Source: Atopsyche davidsoni
Lineage: Eukaryota > Arthropoda > Insecta > Trichoptera > Hydrobiosidae
Reading direction: 5' to 3'
DNA length: 64,000 nt
NCBI GenBank assembly: GCA_022113835.1
Contig: JAILWY010000021.1
Location: 5,146,001-5,210,000 of the forward strand
The position numbers and the translations under genes were made by a program. Position 1 is the first letter of the stretch, and each line of letters starts with the position of its first letter. The notes below the pieces were generated by a model. The model ran no database searches. It was not told the origin of the DNA and saw only the letters and a program-made list of their open reading frames with translations. Below are positions 51,795-63,724 of this stretch, piece after piece.

Positions 51795-52140
51795 ATAATA
51801 CATGACGGCTCACGGGAGCAAATGAGACATCTATAAAAATCATTGATCTCACAAGGGGCGCGGCCTGGGGGTGGGTATTTGTTTTTAATATCCACCCTTG
51901 TCAGCACCACCTCGAGACTTGACGAACTCTTTGTGACGTCACGAGATGCCAATCGCCGGGTAAATTGGACGCCATTGGACGCCTTTGTGCGGCGGCGCCA
52001 GGGCTGGGCAGCGATGATTATGCTGTCATCCGCAGGGGAGGCTCCGAATAATGCCCCTCGGGTGGTTCTCGTGGAAGTTCTGGCGAGCAAGGAAGTGCGT
52101 GCCGTGGGACAATGTTCCCGTTAATGACTTGCTGAGAGCA
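51795..52140. promoter_or_regulatory. GC-rich island with a perfect CRE palindrome
   Basis: This is among the longest GC-rich blocks here. It has TGACGTCA at 51934-51941, GTGCGGCGGCGCCAGG and a repeated TTGGACGCC. Overlapping frames of about 95 codons are open on both strands, which is expected in GC-rich DNA. I see no splice sites or domain, so regulatory use is preferred over coding. Confidence 0.35.
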
Positions 52141-53208
52141 ATTCATGGGGAATCTTACTAAGTCATAAAACTGCGCTAGACTTCATAAACAACATTTTTT
52201 TATAACAAATTTTACTAGAACACGTTTTTTTTTAATTAAAATATTCTAATGAGAGGAGAGTCTAGAAAATGATATTAGTTAAATTATTTGTATTGCTCTA
52301 CACACCTTTGTTCCAGGCGCGACTTAAGTGGTTTAAAATCCCATCTGATTTTTATTTTAAAATAGCTTGTTGTGAATGAAATTTACTGTAAGGTTTCGTA
52401 TCTCACTACTACTTTCATAATAATCCTTAAGTTTTTTCAGCTCCTAATTGATTTCCATTCCAACAGGTTCCATCACCACAACCTATTATGCAGAATTTAT
52501 TTTCTTCTGCAGAGGTCAAAGAGATGAATTACTTAGCAAATTCAACAAAAATAAGTTTGCAAAAAACTTTCAGCGTAACTCATTTAAAATGACTAATGTC
52601 CACCATTTCTCTCGTAAAATAAAACACTTTTCTTATTCAGATTTATGTGGACACTTATGTCTTGAGTGTTGCTCACAAAAAGTAAAAAAAAATGCCCTAT
52701 CTCTCGGTAAATTATGTCGGCAAATGTCATAATTTTGTATTTGATAAATATCATTTTCTAACGAATTTGAGTTCGTATCCTACTGCTTTAATTATTTTTT
52801 TGACTGTTTATTTTTTTTAATAACCCTAGATGACTAAGAAACACGTATTTTTGTGTAATAATTTTTTTTAAAAAAAAAATGTTAAAATAAGTACAGGAGA
52901 ATCTTGAAACTTAAAAAAAAATCTATCGAATATTATGTGTCAATTTAATAGCAGAAAAGGCTTGAGCAAATCTGTGTGTAAATTTGTTTTAAACTCCCTA
53001 AAAATTAGCTTTATTGGTTTTTATTAATTTTATATTTTAAAAAAAGTTAAATTTGGTGTATTCGATAATAATTATCAGATGTGATAAAAACCACAATCAA
53101 AAACTTTGTGTGATACATGAACCTTATGTTCAATCTTCTTGTTTTCTTTTTGTGATCTCTTACTGATTAAAAACAACTACTATAAGAAATACGTGCATTG
53201 TTATTAAA

Positions 53209-53475
53209 ATGCATTTATTTATGGCCTCGGTGTTGCAATGCTTATTTGTGGGCACCCTGTGTGCAGAGGTGTGGGTGGTACGTGCGATAAGGCAGTGCAA
53301 GCGCCTCGGCCTTCTGCTCGCCGCCATGAGTTATGCCCCGCCGGTGGCCGCGTTGACAGCCTTCCTGCAATGCATCTTCTTGCTCTCCACTTATGACTTT
53401 ACCAGAACCACGGCTGTGGAGTGTCTGAAGGATATATATATATATATAGTCCTTACGCTGGAATTAAAACTGTAG
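53209..53475 (+). other. GC-rich segment with an ATG-initiated hydrophobic frame, unidentified
   Basis: From ATG at 53209 the frame encodes 88 residues. It is hydrophobic with six or so cysteines (for example LQCLFVGTLCAEVW and LGLLLAAMSYAPPVAALTAF) and two membrane-like stretches. It runs into an (AT)n microsatellite at 53432-53448 that supplies its last residues, which argues against an intact gene. It may be an exon, a gene relic or a regulatory island. Confidence 0.25.
53432..53448. repeat. (AT)n microsatellite
   Basis: About eight AT units sit directly at the end of the GC-rich segment 53209-53430. Confidence 0.9.
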
Positions 53476-54119
53476 TATAAAATATCCCTGCTTTATTCAA
53501 AGCTTTAAGAGTAACTCTTTGTTTTATTTATTACATCATACTAAGACCACGCAAGTCAGCTATCTTGTTCAAATAATATACATGATAAGAATTTAAGTGT
53601 AACAATTACATATATTTATTTAAAAAAAACAAATATACATATGTACTTGTCTGTAAGCTATAAGGTATAATGATTTATCAATGAAACATCTTGGAAAACC
53701 CATAGAATGATTTATTCAATAAGACAGTAGATTTGTTAATATTTACAACATAAAAATCAAAAGAATAGAGACCGGAAACGATCATGGTTATAATTTTGTC
53801 AACGGAATTATCAATCGAATTTTAAAATATTTTATATTAGATTTGACCAATACAACAATATTGTATAATTTCATAGAAATTACAACAACAAAGCAACTAA
53901 TTACTATTGTATCGTAACTTCACAAAAGGCAATATTTGCGTAAATGTTTATAGCGGTGGTATCGAGGAATCATTGATTGTTATAATTTTTGTTCAATTTA
54001 ATCGCAAGTTTTATCCCTTAGTGCAGGACATTTCGCAAAAACGAAAGACATACTTAGTTAAGTAAAATAAAATAAATTTAACAGATACATATAAAAAGAA
54101 AAAGAAATATAAAAACAGA

Positions 54120-54330
54120 AGTGCCTCTGCCCGCTCGGGGCTGTGCGTGATATACGGAGGGGTACTAAACTTGTGACGCGCGAACTAAAAGTGACCATAA
54201 CTCTTGTACGGGCGGCGGGCCCCAAACGGCTTCCGGGCCGCGCTTGGCGACGCCTGAGAGCCCATATTTAATGTTAATTGATGTTTTTCGTAATGTAACT
54301 TTATGTTGACAGCGGGGGACGTGAGTGGAG
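54120..54330. promoter_or_regulatory. GC-rich island
   Basis: The island includes GACGCGCGAAC, GGGCGGCGGGCCCC and CTTCCGGGCCGCGC (an ETS-like core). There is no open frame of note. A short frame downstream is AT-rich and not credible. Confidence 0.25.
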
Positions 54331-54589
54331 TACAACACAATTTTTGTTTATTTATATTTTTAATTTATTTTATTTATGTATTTTGAGGCGAATTTTGTTT
54401 AATTTGCATGTCATGAAATTTAAACCTTTTTAAACACATCGTATTGCATTCCTTGTTTGAAGTATATATATTTATATATATGTGTGCAGGGCATAGTCGA
54501 TTCATAGCGTCTCAGTTTTTTTGTGACATCATGATGTTTGAAACACTTTGCACTCGTGCCTGGGTCTTGTCATATCTGAAACTGCACGG

Positions 54590-54800
54590 GTGAAATCTCT
54601 CATAAAAAAGCTTTCAGCATCCTGAAATGCAGCAGCGAGCCTGCAGGCTGCATATCATATGCAGGCGAGCTTTGCGCGCTTGTGTGACGTAGTGGCCATT
54701 TGGGTGATAAAGCACGCGGCCGTTTCACGGCGGATTTTATTTTTCAGGAGGTCGGGGGGAAGTGCGCGACGGAATCGCGCTCGTTATTCATCGCTAAGTG
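54590..54800. promoter_or_regulatory. GC-rich island centred on a 17-base palindrome
   Basis: CTGCATATCATATGCAG at 54648-54664 is a perfect inverted repeat around a single base. It is embedded in GCGAGCCTGCAGG and GCAGGCGAGC. It is followed by TGTGACGTAGTGGCC and GCACGCGGCC. The symmetry suggests a dimeric transcription factor site (POU- or homeodomain-like TGCATAT half sites). Confidence 0.35.
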
Positions 54801-55324
54801 TCTGTATGTTATTTTGAGTGTTTCGGAGGTTTTTATGTGCGTGATTTGTGTTTTGGTTTTAAAGCAAAAATGTGATATGTTGCAGAAATTAGATAACTGC
54901 TGTGATATATTCAGAATATAGCAGGATCAACCTAAAAAAACAATCTACCAAATCTGAAACTTTAAGAGTCTAATATACGGATTTGTAAAACAACAAAAAT
55001 TGTCTCGATTTCAAGTTCTCACAGTTTGGCAATACTGTTGTGTTAACCCCTTGACTGGATTTCATGGAATAATACTATTATTTTTAACTTAATATATATA
55101 TTTGCTTCAATGTATGCATGATTAGTAGCATATTATAAAGTAGCTCTGTTTAAATATATGTTGGCTAAAATTTTTGCGTTAGCTAAATTTTGTTTCTAAG
55201 TACTTAAATTATATTATTTACAACCAAATATCTCAAGACTTACAAAATATTGATTTTTTTTTTCAATTAGGTTTAGAAATTATTTTATGTTGAGTATGGA
55301 ACAGCACTTATATATTAAACATGA

Positions 55325-55475
55325 GAATCCATCGAGTCTTGACATGTTGGAAGCCCATCTAAGCTCAACGTTCGGCAATCGACATCCAGCTTTCCGTGAT
55401 CAAAGTCGCTGACGTTGCGTCCGATGCTGTAAATCAGATGACGTCATTCGATTTGCTCCTGTTGCAGGAAAAAGG
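55325..55475. promoter_or_regulatory. Island with a perfect CRE palindrome
   Basis: TGACGTCA lies at 55439-55446, with a related GCTGACGTTGCG at about 55409. Nearby words include TTTCCGTGATCAAAG. No coding signal is seen. Confidence 0.3.
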
Positions 55476-55984
55476 TTCTTCGAGAATTAACCTTGATTAG
55501 ACAGGGATATTTTGGTATTCATTTCAACGCTTGATTTTCATGCGCTTTTTACTGGTACTTGTTATCATTGTTATATATATACCTGGTGTGTCATTGTATG
55601 GAGTATATTTTTGGATAAAAATTTTAAATTTATAAAAATATTGACTTTTGTGAAATAATTTTTTTTACATTATTTTTGTGATAAATTATGATTCGACGTT
55701 TTTGCAAAAAAAATAAAGTCATCGAAATAAAATATTTTATGCAACACGTGTGATTTATTTTTACGTAAACGAATAGTTAGATATAAAATACAAGTATTTT
55801 AGATTAAAAAAAATATTTTTTTCGATTGAACAAGGAGTCCTGGTCCAAGTGTTCAATATATTATCTTTCATTAATTTTTTGAAAATATCTGAGCTCAACT
55901 GGCATACAAATCATATTTTACTCGCTTAAACAAAAAAAAAACTAGGTCTGGAGTTATAAAATATCTCATTTGAACATAAATATA

Positions 55985-56190
55985 ACATGGTGTCCATGCG
56001 AACATCACCGCGAGCCATCCGGCCAGATATCGGGCGGTATGATTAACGGCCGCCGCGTGATTTATCGACGAGCCAGCGGGCTATGAGGGTGGGCGAGGGT
56101 CACAATTCATAGTGCGGGGGTGGGGGCGGGGGAGGGGGCGGGGGCGGGAGTGATCTTATGGGGGTGGAGTGAAATATAAGGGATGCTCTG
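55985..56190. promoter_or_regulatory. GC-rich island with a strong G-quadruplex tract
   Basis: The first half (GCGAGCCATCCGGCCAG, then GGCCGCCGCGTGATTTATCG) looks enhancer-like. The second half carries six G-tracts on the plus strand at 56116-56148 (five tracts of five G and one of three, all separated by single bases). Confidence 0.4.
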
Positions 56191-56919
56191 GAAGCTGATG
56201 TGGATCGTTGGTCACAAGTTAAATGCTTGTTTTTGGAATATGTTATATGGTTTCGTATATTATATTTTTTTATTGTGAGTTAACAGAATTTTTTTTATTT
56301 ATTATAAATTGTTGCCCAAACGAATTTATTTCAATAAGAAAGCCCACTTCTTTATTTGCATTGCGGAAAACTTCACGCTCCAAAATAGCACACACTCTTC
56401 ATGTTTAATTTTTTTTCTTATGACATATGTTAAAATAATTTACATTTTTTAGTATCATCATGAAGCATTATATAATTTACACTGAGTGAAGGAGTTACAT
56501 TCTTGAAATAGTGTCCCATAAAGTAATAATTAAGTACTTAGTAATTTTAAAACGTTATGCAAAAAATATTATTTTGATTTTAAAATATATAGTCTTTTAT
56601 AACTTTTTTATGAATGTGATGTAGCTCTTTTAAATATATTATTCCAAGTAATAGTTTTATATTGAATTATAATCAAAAGGTCAATAATACTACAAATATG
56701 AAATTTTAGATCCCATTAAACTACAAGATATAAATTACAGCTGATCTAAACTCACCCCATCGTAAATCTTGTCCGATACAAATAAAAAAAAAACAATAAT
56801 AGCGATTAAACATTAGTCTTCTCCCTACAATACTTTGCTTCACCTGTCAGATTCAATATCTCTGATTTATAGGCAATAAATGCCAATGTAATAAATAAAA
56901 TGGCGTGATTCCGCGTTAC

Positions 56920-57015
56920 AGACAGACACATCCATCCGAGGGGTGGGCAAACAGCCCATTTTTATATTCCACCCTCCCACCCCCAAACAAAACCCCTGGT
57001 CTGCACTCTTGGTCC
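56920..57015. promoter_or_regulatory. Small GC-richer patch with C-runs
   Basis: The patch includes CCGAGGGGTGGGCAAACAG and then CCACCCTCCCACCCCC, which is a pyrimidine-rich, quadruplex-capable stretch on the minus strand. No gene is seen. Confidence 0.2.
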
Positions 57016-57619
57016 TTTTAGACTATTTTTAAGGGCTGCTTACAAGAAAATAAAAAATAAAATTCAAACTTTGGTAATATGTTTCACAATTCAAAGGCAC
57101 TTTGTGGCATTATTTTTTTTGTCTTATCTCGAAAAAGTTACGTTAAAGTATATCATTTCTTAAACAAACTATGACCTAAAAATTTCAACACCTCTAATAT
57201 ATAATGAACCATGTTATACCTAATATATGTTTCTTATATGTTTTTATAAACAGCCTTAAATGTATATATTTGCTACTTAAAACTATAATTGTAATGAAAT
57301 GTAAAAATCAAAGATAAGAATTAATAATTTTTGTGTTTATTCCGAAGTTCTGTTATAACGAATAACAAATACGTTTTATAATACTAAAAATATAAAAACA
57401 TTTGTAGTTTTTTGTATATTTGTTTATATTACAATTTTGTTATTGCCTAAATTCAAACATTAAATTACTATTCAGTTAAAGCTGTTTTTAAATTTATTAA
57501 TTACAGTTTAACTGGTGTAGACGTTTTTAAAAATATTTTTTTCAAAGGTATAAGGAATGCCTTAAAAATTTCAATATTCACTTTTACTCTCCCTGTTTTC
57601 TTCTTTTGAATATTATTTT

Positions 57620-57730
57620 TATAGCCCGGCCTGGACATGAATCTGTTTTATGACGTCACTAATAAATCATTATAATAAACTCGCCCATTATGGCTTTTAT
57701 GGCTCTCTTAGTCCTTTTGTGGAGGAAACT
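57620..57730. promoter_or_regulatory. Island with CRE palindrome and Caudal/Hox-like words
   Basis: TGACGTCA lies at 57651-57658. It is followed closely by AATAAATCATTATAATAAAC and CATTATGGCTTTTATGGC, which holds the TTTATGGC word typical of Caudal and posterior Hox sites. Motif evidence only. Confidence 0.35.
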
Positions 57731-58369
57731 TTATCAAGTATACTCGGTGAAAAGAGATTTAAATATCAAAAAACGGAACAAAAGAATAGAAATTTTATAC
57801 TCTAAGTAAAATATAATGTTTAATTCAGTAGATATATCAAGTGGTGTGCTTACGTGAATAATATGATCATTTCCTGTGCAGGTTTAAAAACCTCCCCTGT
57901 TACACGATTTATGCTTTAATCATTAATATCACGTGAAGTAAATATTAGTATTTTGACTTATACTTAAATTATATATTCTTAACATTTCTCGATACACTTT
58001 TAAAATAAGTAATTTAATATAAATCTTTAACTAACTGCTAACGTCACTGATAATTTGTGTACACAATAAATTTTATATTTTATTTGCATTTATATGTCGG
58101 CTATACATTTTTATATAATAATCAATATTCTAACCATAAAACAGGGCAGTTTTATAAATTAATAATTTTAAGTAATTTATTAATAATAAAATAATCACAT
58201 GTAGTCATGACGCTAATCAAGATACTCCGTTGTTATAAATAAAATCAAACCTTCATTACAATCAAATTGATACTATTCGCCATGCTCCAAGCTCATGGAA
58301 TAAATTTAGCACATCTTATGTTTTCCCATAACTTTGTATTCAATGAATACTTTATACACCCCAATCATT

Positions 58370-58530
58370 GCACAGCTCCCGCATCATTATCTCAATGATG
58401 ATCCCCATCGTCCACGCAGGGCCGGGCTGGTGTGAAGGATGATGTAGCTGGCAATATTATTTATGACAGGCCCCTCCCTTATAATTCCCTTCCAGAAACA
58501 TGGCTTCAGGCGTGCATATAATTTAAGGAT
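58370..58530. promoter_or_regulatory. GC-richer island, enhancer-like
   Basis: The island contains CATCATTATCTCAATGATGAT (an imperfect inverted repeat), GCAGGGCCGGGCTGG and TATTTATGACAGGCCCCTCCC. There is no coding potential. Confidence 0.25.
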
Positions 58531-59737
58531 GATTTTGTGCATTCGTTAGAGATACATTTTATTTGCAGTATCGTATTGGTAAAAATTTAATATATTTCAA
58601 CCAAAACGGAAAAAGTGTTTTTTAAAAATTAAATATAATAAACAATGCGGTTCTTAATACTTTTGTTTCGAATTTATCGGATAAACTAAAAATAAAAAAA
58701 TCAATTAAATTTTTTAAAGATTTTTAAGGCTAGGAATTAACAAAATAGATCGTTATTTAAATTATTTGATAAATATTTTCTAAGGTAAGAAAAAAACCTT
58801 TGCGTATTGTTTTTTTATACAATATAAACATACATTATTTTGAGTAATTTAACACTTGATTTAACCTTTTTATGCGTTGTTTAAATAATTGATTATAATA
58901 ATTCAAAAAAATTTCATTTATTACAAGTAGACGTTAATTTTATTAACAATTTATTTAAAATTAATATTTATTTATAAAGTTCTGCTACGGTACTGATCGC
59001 AAGGCTGCACCCGTGTTGTATGTAAATATTAAATAACACACTGCCAACTGAAAGGTCTATAATCAAGCATCGTAATTTAAAAAAATAATAAAGAGCTTTC
59101 GGCAGACATACATGGCGGGCATGGGACCCACAGCGTTAATATTACTGATAATTATTTAAATTACAATTTATTTTCAACATATTATCGTTATATATTAAAA
59201 ATAAAATTGTATTCAGAACAAAACAGTTTTTTCTTGAGCTATACAATTTTAGATTAAATTTTAAAATAAATGTTTATAGTAGTCTCGGGAGAAAAAAAAA
59301 TTAAAATTATATATCTTTTTATTTATTACAAATGCAATTATGCATAAAATATAATATTTGAATAAATTTGAAATAAAATTTAGGCACCGGCTATGAGAAT
59401 TATTATACTTCACGTTTGTAAATGTCTGCAGTATGCATTTTCATATATTGGGTGATAAAAAATTAACACAACCTTAATAATTGTGCATATTTTTTTGGAA
59501 AAATTAATAATTTTTTTATAAATTTTGCATGCTTTTTTTAATACTTTAAAAATGAATTTTGTTATAAAAAAAAAGTGCTATACAAAAGCATTTTAAAGTG
59601 CTTTTTTATTCATAAAACTTAAGTATAAATAACAAAGTCAATTAAATTTCAAGAAAATCCAAGATCACCCACTCATCCGAAGAGCTCACAATTATATTTT
59701 TAATGCTTAATTCGTGCCAAATTAACAGACTGCTCAC

Positions 59738-59932
59738 CGCCTCGGAGGGCCCTCGCGACGTCGCTTAGCGCCCCCAGAGACTCCGAGGACTCCGGCCACG
59801 CCCCTCGGCGCCCAATTATCGCGTCCTCCTCCGGGGGACCCCTATCCCCCGGTGCTCCAGGAGCTCCTCCATTTTGCAGGAGATCGAGAGCTTTAACAGA
59901 AACACGCCCACCAACGCGTGATTTCGTCTCGT
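59738..59932 (-). CDS. Candidate internal coding exon of an unidentified minus-strand gene
   Basis: On the minus strand a pyrimidine-rich acceptor (TTTTATACCCCAG, after a T-poor, A-rich run) precedes ACGAGACG, and the segment ends GGCG before GTGAGCAG. Between them are 195 bases (65 codons), phase 1 at both ends, with no stop in this frame. The peptide contains ETKSRVGGRVSVKALDLLQN, then GGAPGAPGDRGPPEEDAIIG and WPESSESLGALSDVARALRG. It looks like a partly disordered, Gly/Pro-rich segment. G+C is high and third positions are GC-biased. I do not recognise the protein. A symmetric phase allows cassette use. No partner exon was found. Confidence 0.4.
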
Positions 59933-60544
59933 CTGGGGTATAAAATGTAAACGATTTTTTTTTTTTTTTTTTACTGTTGACTAACTTAACTTTTATGACT
60001 AATTTCAGAATTAAAATGTTTAACTTGGCTTTTGATAAGATGAACAATTTTAATAATTAGACAACCAACAAAAACCTTACAAAACGTTTCGCTAAATTTT
60101 ATGATTATTATTTAAATACTTTTTCGATATAAATATAACCTAAATCATAACTTTTACATTTCCATCTCCACTTGTATGAAATATAAACGTTATAATTTTT
60201 GAATTGTAGCTGTGTGTTTATACATTCTGGGCTTTTTTTGTCTTGAGTGAGAAACTTCACGATGAGACCAAGTATTTACTTTAAATTATCGATGATTTTA
60301 CTTACTAAAGCTTCAACTTTTATAATCCACCTAATATGTCATGAATCAAACAAAAAAAACTCAACGTTTTGAAACTGTTTGTAAATTATCACAATATATA
60401 TTCTAGTTATATATGAATAGTATAACTTTTCAGGTTTGTTATTTATAATATGACAAATCTACGCATACTGTCTAAAGTTAAAAGCATAAATAATAAATCT
60501 GGGTACATAAATATAATTGGATATTGGTGCTGTATTTGCATAGG

Positions 60545-60645
60545 AAACAGAACACAAGTTCAGGGGCGGAGTTGCACCTCCCATTTATTTAATGAAGCCC
60601 TACACCGCTTCAGCTGTTTCAGCTGCACCCCTTCAACGAATATAA
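60545..60645. promoter_or_regulatory. Small island with paired E-boxes
   Basis: CAGCTG at 60611-60616 and again at 60620-60625 (nine-base spacing) follow GGGGCGGAGTTGCACCTCCC. A pair this close is typical of bHLH-responsive elements. Confidence 0.35.
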
Positions 60646-61224
60646 TCATTTATCCCAATAATCTAATAAAATTTCTAAATTACTTGTTTTATTTGATTAT
60701 TTTTTTGTTTTATAAAAAAACATGTTGATCAGGGTTCTTTAATTTTATCAAAATAAAATATCATTTATTATTAATTCAAAATAATTGCCTCCGGCCAAAT
60801 GTTTTTTTTTCCCAATAAAATAACAATAATTATAATAAGAGTCCAATCGATAGTTCATATATGCTAAAATAATATTATTTAGAACATGTGGTAAACTAAC
60901 ACAAAACCTGCTTGAAGCTTATTTGCAATACAATTCGTCAAAAATATAAAACTGAAATCAACACTATCATCACGCATGAACCCAATTAACAACATGAGTT
61001 CAACTTTCATAATACTCATTAATCATACAAAACTTGTTTATATGAACACCTATTCATTTACTAAATCCATTCATAAAATAAAATTATTTATCAATTTTTT
61101 GGTAAAAGTATATTCAATATTAATATTAATAAAGTATACAAGTCAAATCTTTATAATCATAAATACATTTAATACCAAAATAAACATCAGTATCTTTCAA
61201 CCGAATAAATATTGAATAAAACAT

Positions 61225-61440
61225 AGATTTCAAAGCACTGCTAGTCCCCTACATTTACACATAAATAAAACACTAACTAAGGTCTTGGAGGGGACACTGG
61301 AAATGTAAATTCTGCGTGAAGAACTCCTTGAAATTTTAACAAGAGCACCTCCCCTGAAGGAAAAGGCGTCAATGCTCTGCGCCGAGGGCGGGACTCTCAC
61401 AGACTCGAGAGAGTTATTAATGGAAACAGTTTTTTTTTTA
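61225..61440. other. GC-richer patch with a possible minus-strand splice acceptor
   Basis: On the minus strand CGCCTTTTCCTTCAG precedes GGGAGGTGC. Frames beyond it are open for about 25 and 40 codons in two phases, with no good donor. It may be a regulatory patch or an exon of the same unknown locus as 59738-59932; neither can be shown. Confidence 0.2.
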
Positions 61441-62359
61441 AACACAGAAGAATTTTTAAAAACTCATTAGACAAACTAAAAATAAAAAAATAATTCATAG
61501 CGTTATGATTTTTTGTATTTTATTTTTAAATGCTTTTCACATAGCAATTCTGCACTTTAAACAATAAAAAAAAAAAAATATTTTAGTGAACATATTTAAA
61601 TATTAATACCCAGATTTCTTTATTGAAGATACATCAATGAAATTATAAAAAAAATATTGCGTAGGATTTTTTATTGCAATACTTTTTATATTGCATATTT
61701 AAAGATCACAATGAGAATATTTTTCACACAGGTATAAAGCATTTTTTTTCAAATTTTTATTACAGTAAATATTTTCTTTTCCATTGACCATATACTTTTT
61801 TAATGCACATTTAGGCAAGCAAGCAACACATTTGTTTTAATTTACCAACTGATCTAAAAATAATATTGTTTTCTGCAATATCTTCAATTTCAATTTTAAA
61901 AAGATATTTTATTTTGAATGTAACTAATAAAACTAAAAATTATTGTAAGATCGATCGATCCATATAATTTTATATATAATATCATTCAATTAATAAATTC
62001 GCATTTATCCTTTCTCGTAGTAGCTACCGAAATTATGCTCATTACAAAGTTTAGATAGAGACATTGATCAAATCATCTTTAATTTTTTTAATGATGAACA
62101 TTTTCAAAACTTAATAAAATACAATTTAGTTTAATTTTATAATTTTATACTACAATGCAAGTGCCACAAACGTAGTGGAGTTTTAAAAGCTTAGTACGAT
62201 ATAATACGAAAACATTGGATAAAGTTTCTTCCACGTAGTATGGGAATATATATTACAAAGCACACTTCACTTCAACAAATCTGTTAAAAAACTGAATAGT
62301 TTATAAAAGATACTTCCCTCTTATGTTCATTATACAGACTTCATAAAAAATCCATAAAA

Positions 62360-62640
62360 ACAAATTGTGGCTGTCAATCAGGGGTAAACAACAAATGGGT
62401 GGTCCAAAACGACAGATCCGAAGCCGGGTTTCGAGTGACAACGCCTATTTAGATCTCCCATATTTATGACAATGCGTTCGCTAAGGGGGCCTCGGTCCAT
62501 ATCTTGAAACAATCTTTATTGTATGAATTCAAAGCACGCTTTTTGCAGACTCATCGGCTGTCAGTCTCTCATAGGCTGCACATCTGACAGAATTTCGATG
62601 GTTGAGAGGGTGACCACAGCATAGAACTTAGTTAAAATCT
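62360..62640. promoter_or_regulatory. Enhancer-like island with an inverted SOX-like pair
   Basis: ACAAT (62509-62513), spacer CTTT, ATTGT (62518-62522) form the inverted SOX dimer layout. Nearby are TATTTATGACAATGCG (Hox/Caudal-like), GGCTGTCAATCAGG and GTGACCACAG. The patch is GC-richer than its flanks. Confidence 0.35.
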
Positions 62641-62939
62641 TTTTGAATTTTACAAAATTTAATAGCGAGGTTTGCTGTGTCGCTGATGAAAATTTAAATA
62701 AAATAAACCCTCATTCCATACAAAAATTGTAACAAAATACAGCGTTTATTATTTACACGAACCAATTTTAATTCTTTATTATTTATATTCATGTTTTGTA
62801 ATATTTTTTACAAATTTAAAAATAATGAAATAATTGAATTCGTTTCATCACAATTGATTCCGTGAATAAGAGCAAAATGTATTGACTAATTGAATTGAAA
62901 ATGCTAGGAGTAAATATTTTAGAGAAACCTGTTTCGAAA

Positions 62940-63180
62940 TGTAACATCGTGTACCAAATCGCACCCGAAAGCACGGTGGCCCCACAAAAAATGAGCACTT
63001 GAAGCATCGAGCACCCGGCAATCCCTCATAACGCAGTTGATTGTTGCCGTGACGGCTGAATGGCCCGCCTGTCACAGGTGGGCGACCCCTGGCCGGGAGT
63101 GAGCGCCCATTGTGCGCGCTGAAGGATCGCCGCCGCTGTTGTGTTACGCGAAATGTGGAGGCCACATCGAACAGTTTGGA
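62940..63180. promoter_or_regulatory. GC-rich island
   Basis: The island contains CCCGCCTGTCACAGGTGGGCG (an imperfect palindrome around a CAGGTG E-box, about 63065-63085), GGCCGGGAGTGAGCGCCC and GATCGCCGCCGCTG. The 123-codon minus frame across it has no domain. A T-run of 21 follows at 63250-63270. Confidence 0.3.
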
Positions 63181-63724
63181 AACTACTGGACCGTATATAT
63201 TTACTATCATGAACTTCATATAAAATTTGATTTTGCTGACAATATTAAGATTTTTTTTTTTTTTTTTTTAACTGCGCGGGATCAGATTCGGTCACCGTAG
63301 CTTTGGAGCTTAGTTAGAATTTTAACCGTTGTTCTTAGTTGCTAGATAAATATCGTTTTATGTGTGAATTGAAATTTATCAAAAAACGTGACGTACGACG
63401 CTTATTTATTTTATTTTAAAAAAAACATGGCTAATTCTCATCGTTTATAAAAAAAATCACAAAATATATTTACAGATCACCAAAAACGCTAAGTTTTTTT
63501 TACGTATTATATCACGGTGATTCTCAAAAAGTTTAATGTTTGGATCATGGTGTTGGAGTCGTGGTGTTCATGGGTATATGTACATGGCTCCAATACCAAA
63601 ACCAAAACGTCAGAAGAACGTCATCCAAGAACGCAGCACATCTAATAACACTTATATATATTTATATATAATAATTTGCCAACCGATTGCGTGCAAAAGA
63701 ATGCTCAAGTCGTAAATAATCATT

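Noticed and set aside
51843..52124. Overlapping 93- and 100-codon frames on opposite strands
   Set aside because: GC-rich DNA opens frames on both strands. No start context, splice sites or motifs favour either.
60450..60728. 92-codon plus-strand frame
   Set aside because: It is AT-rich and low complexity at both ends; only the central E-box patch is notable.
62848..63219. 123-codon minus-strand frame
   Set aside because: It is open only because the central island is GC-rich. No domain or splice context is seen.
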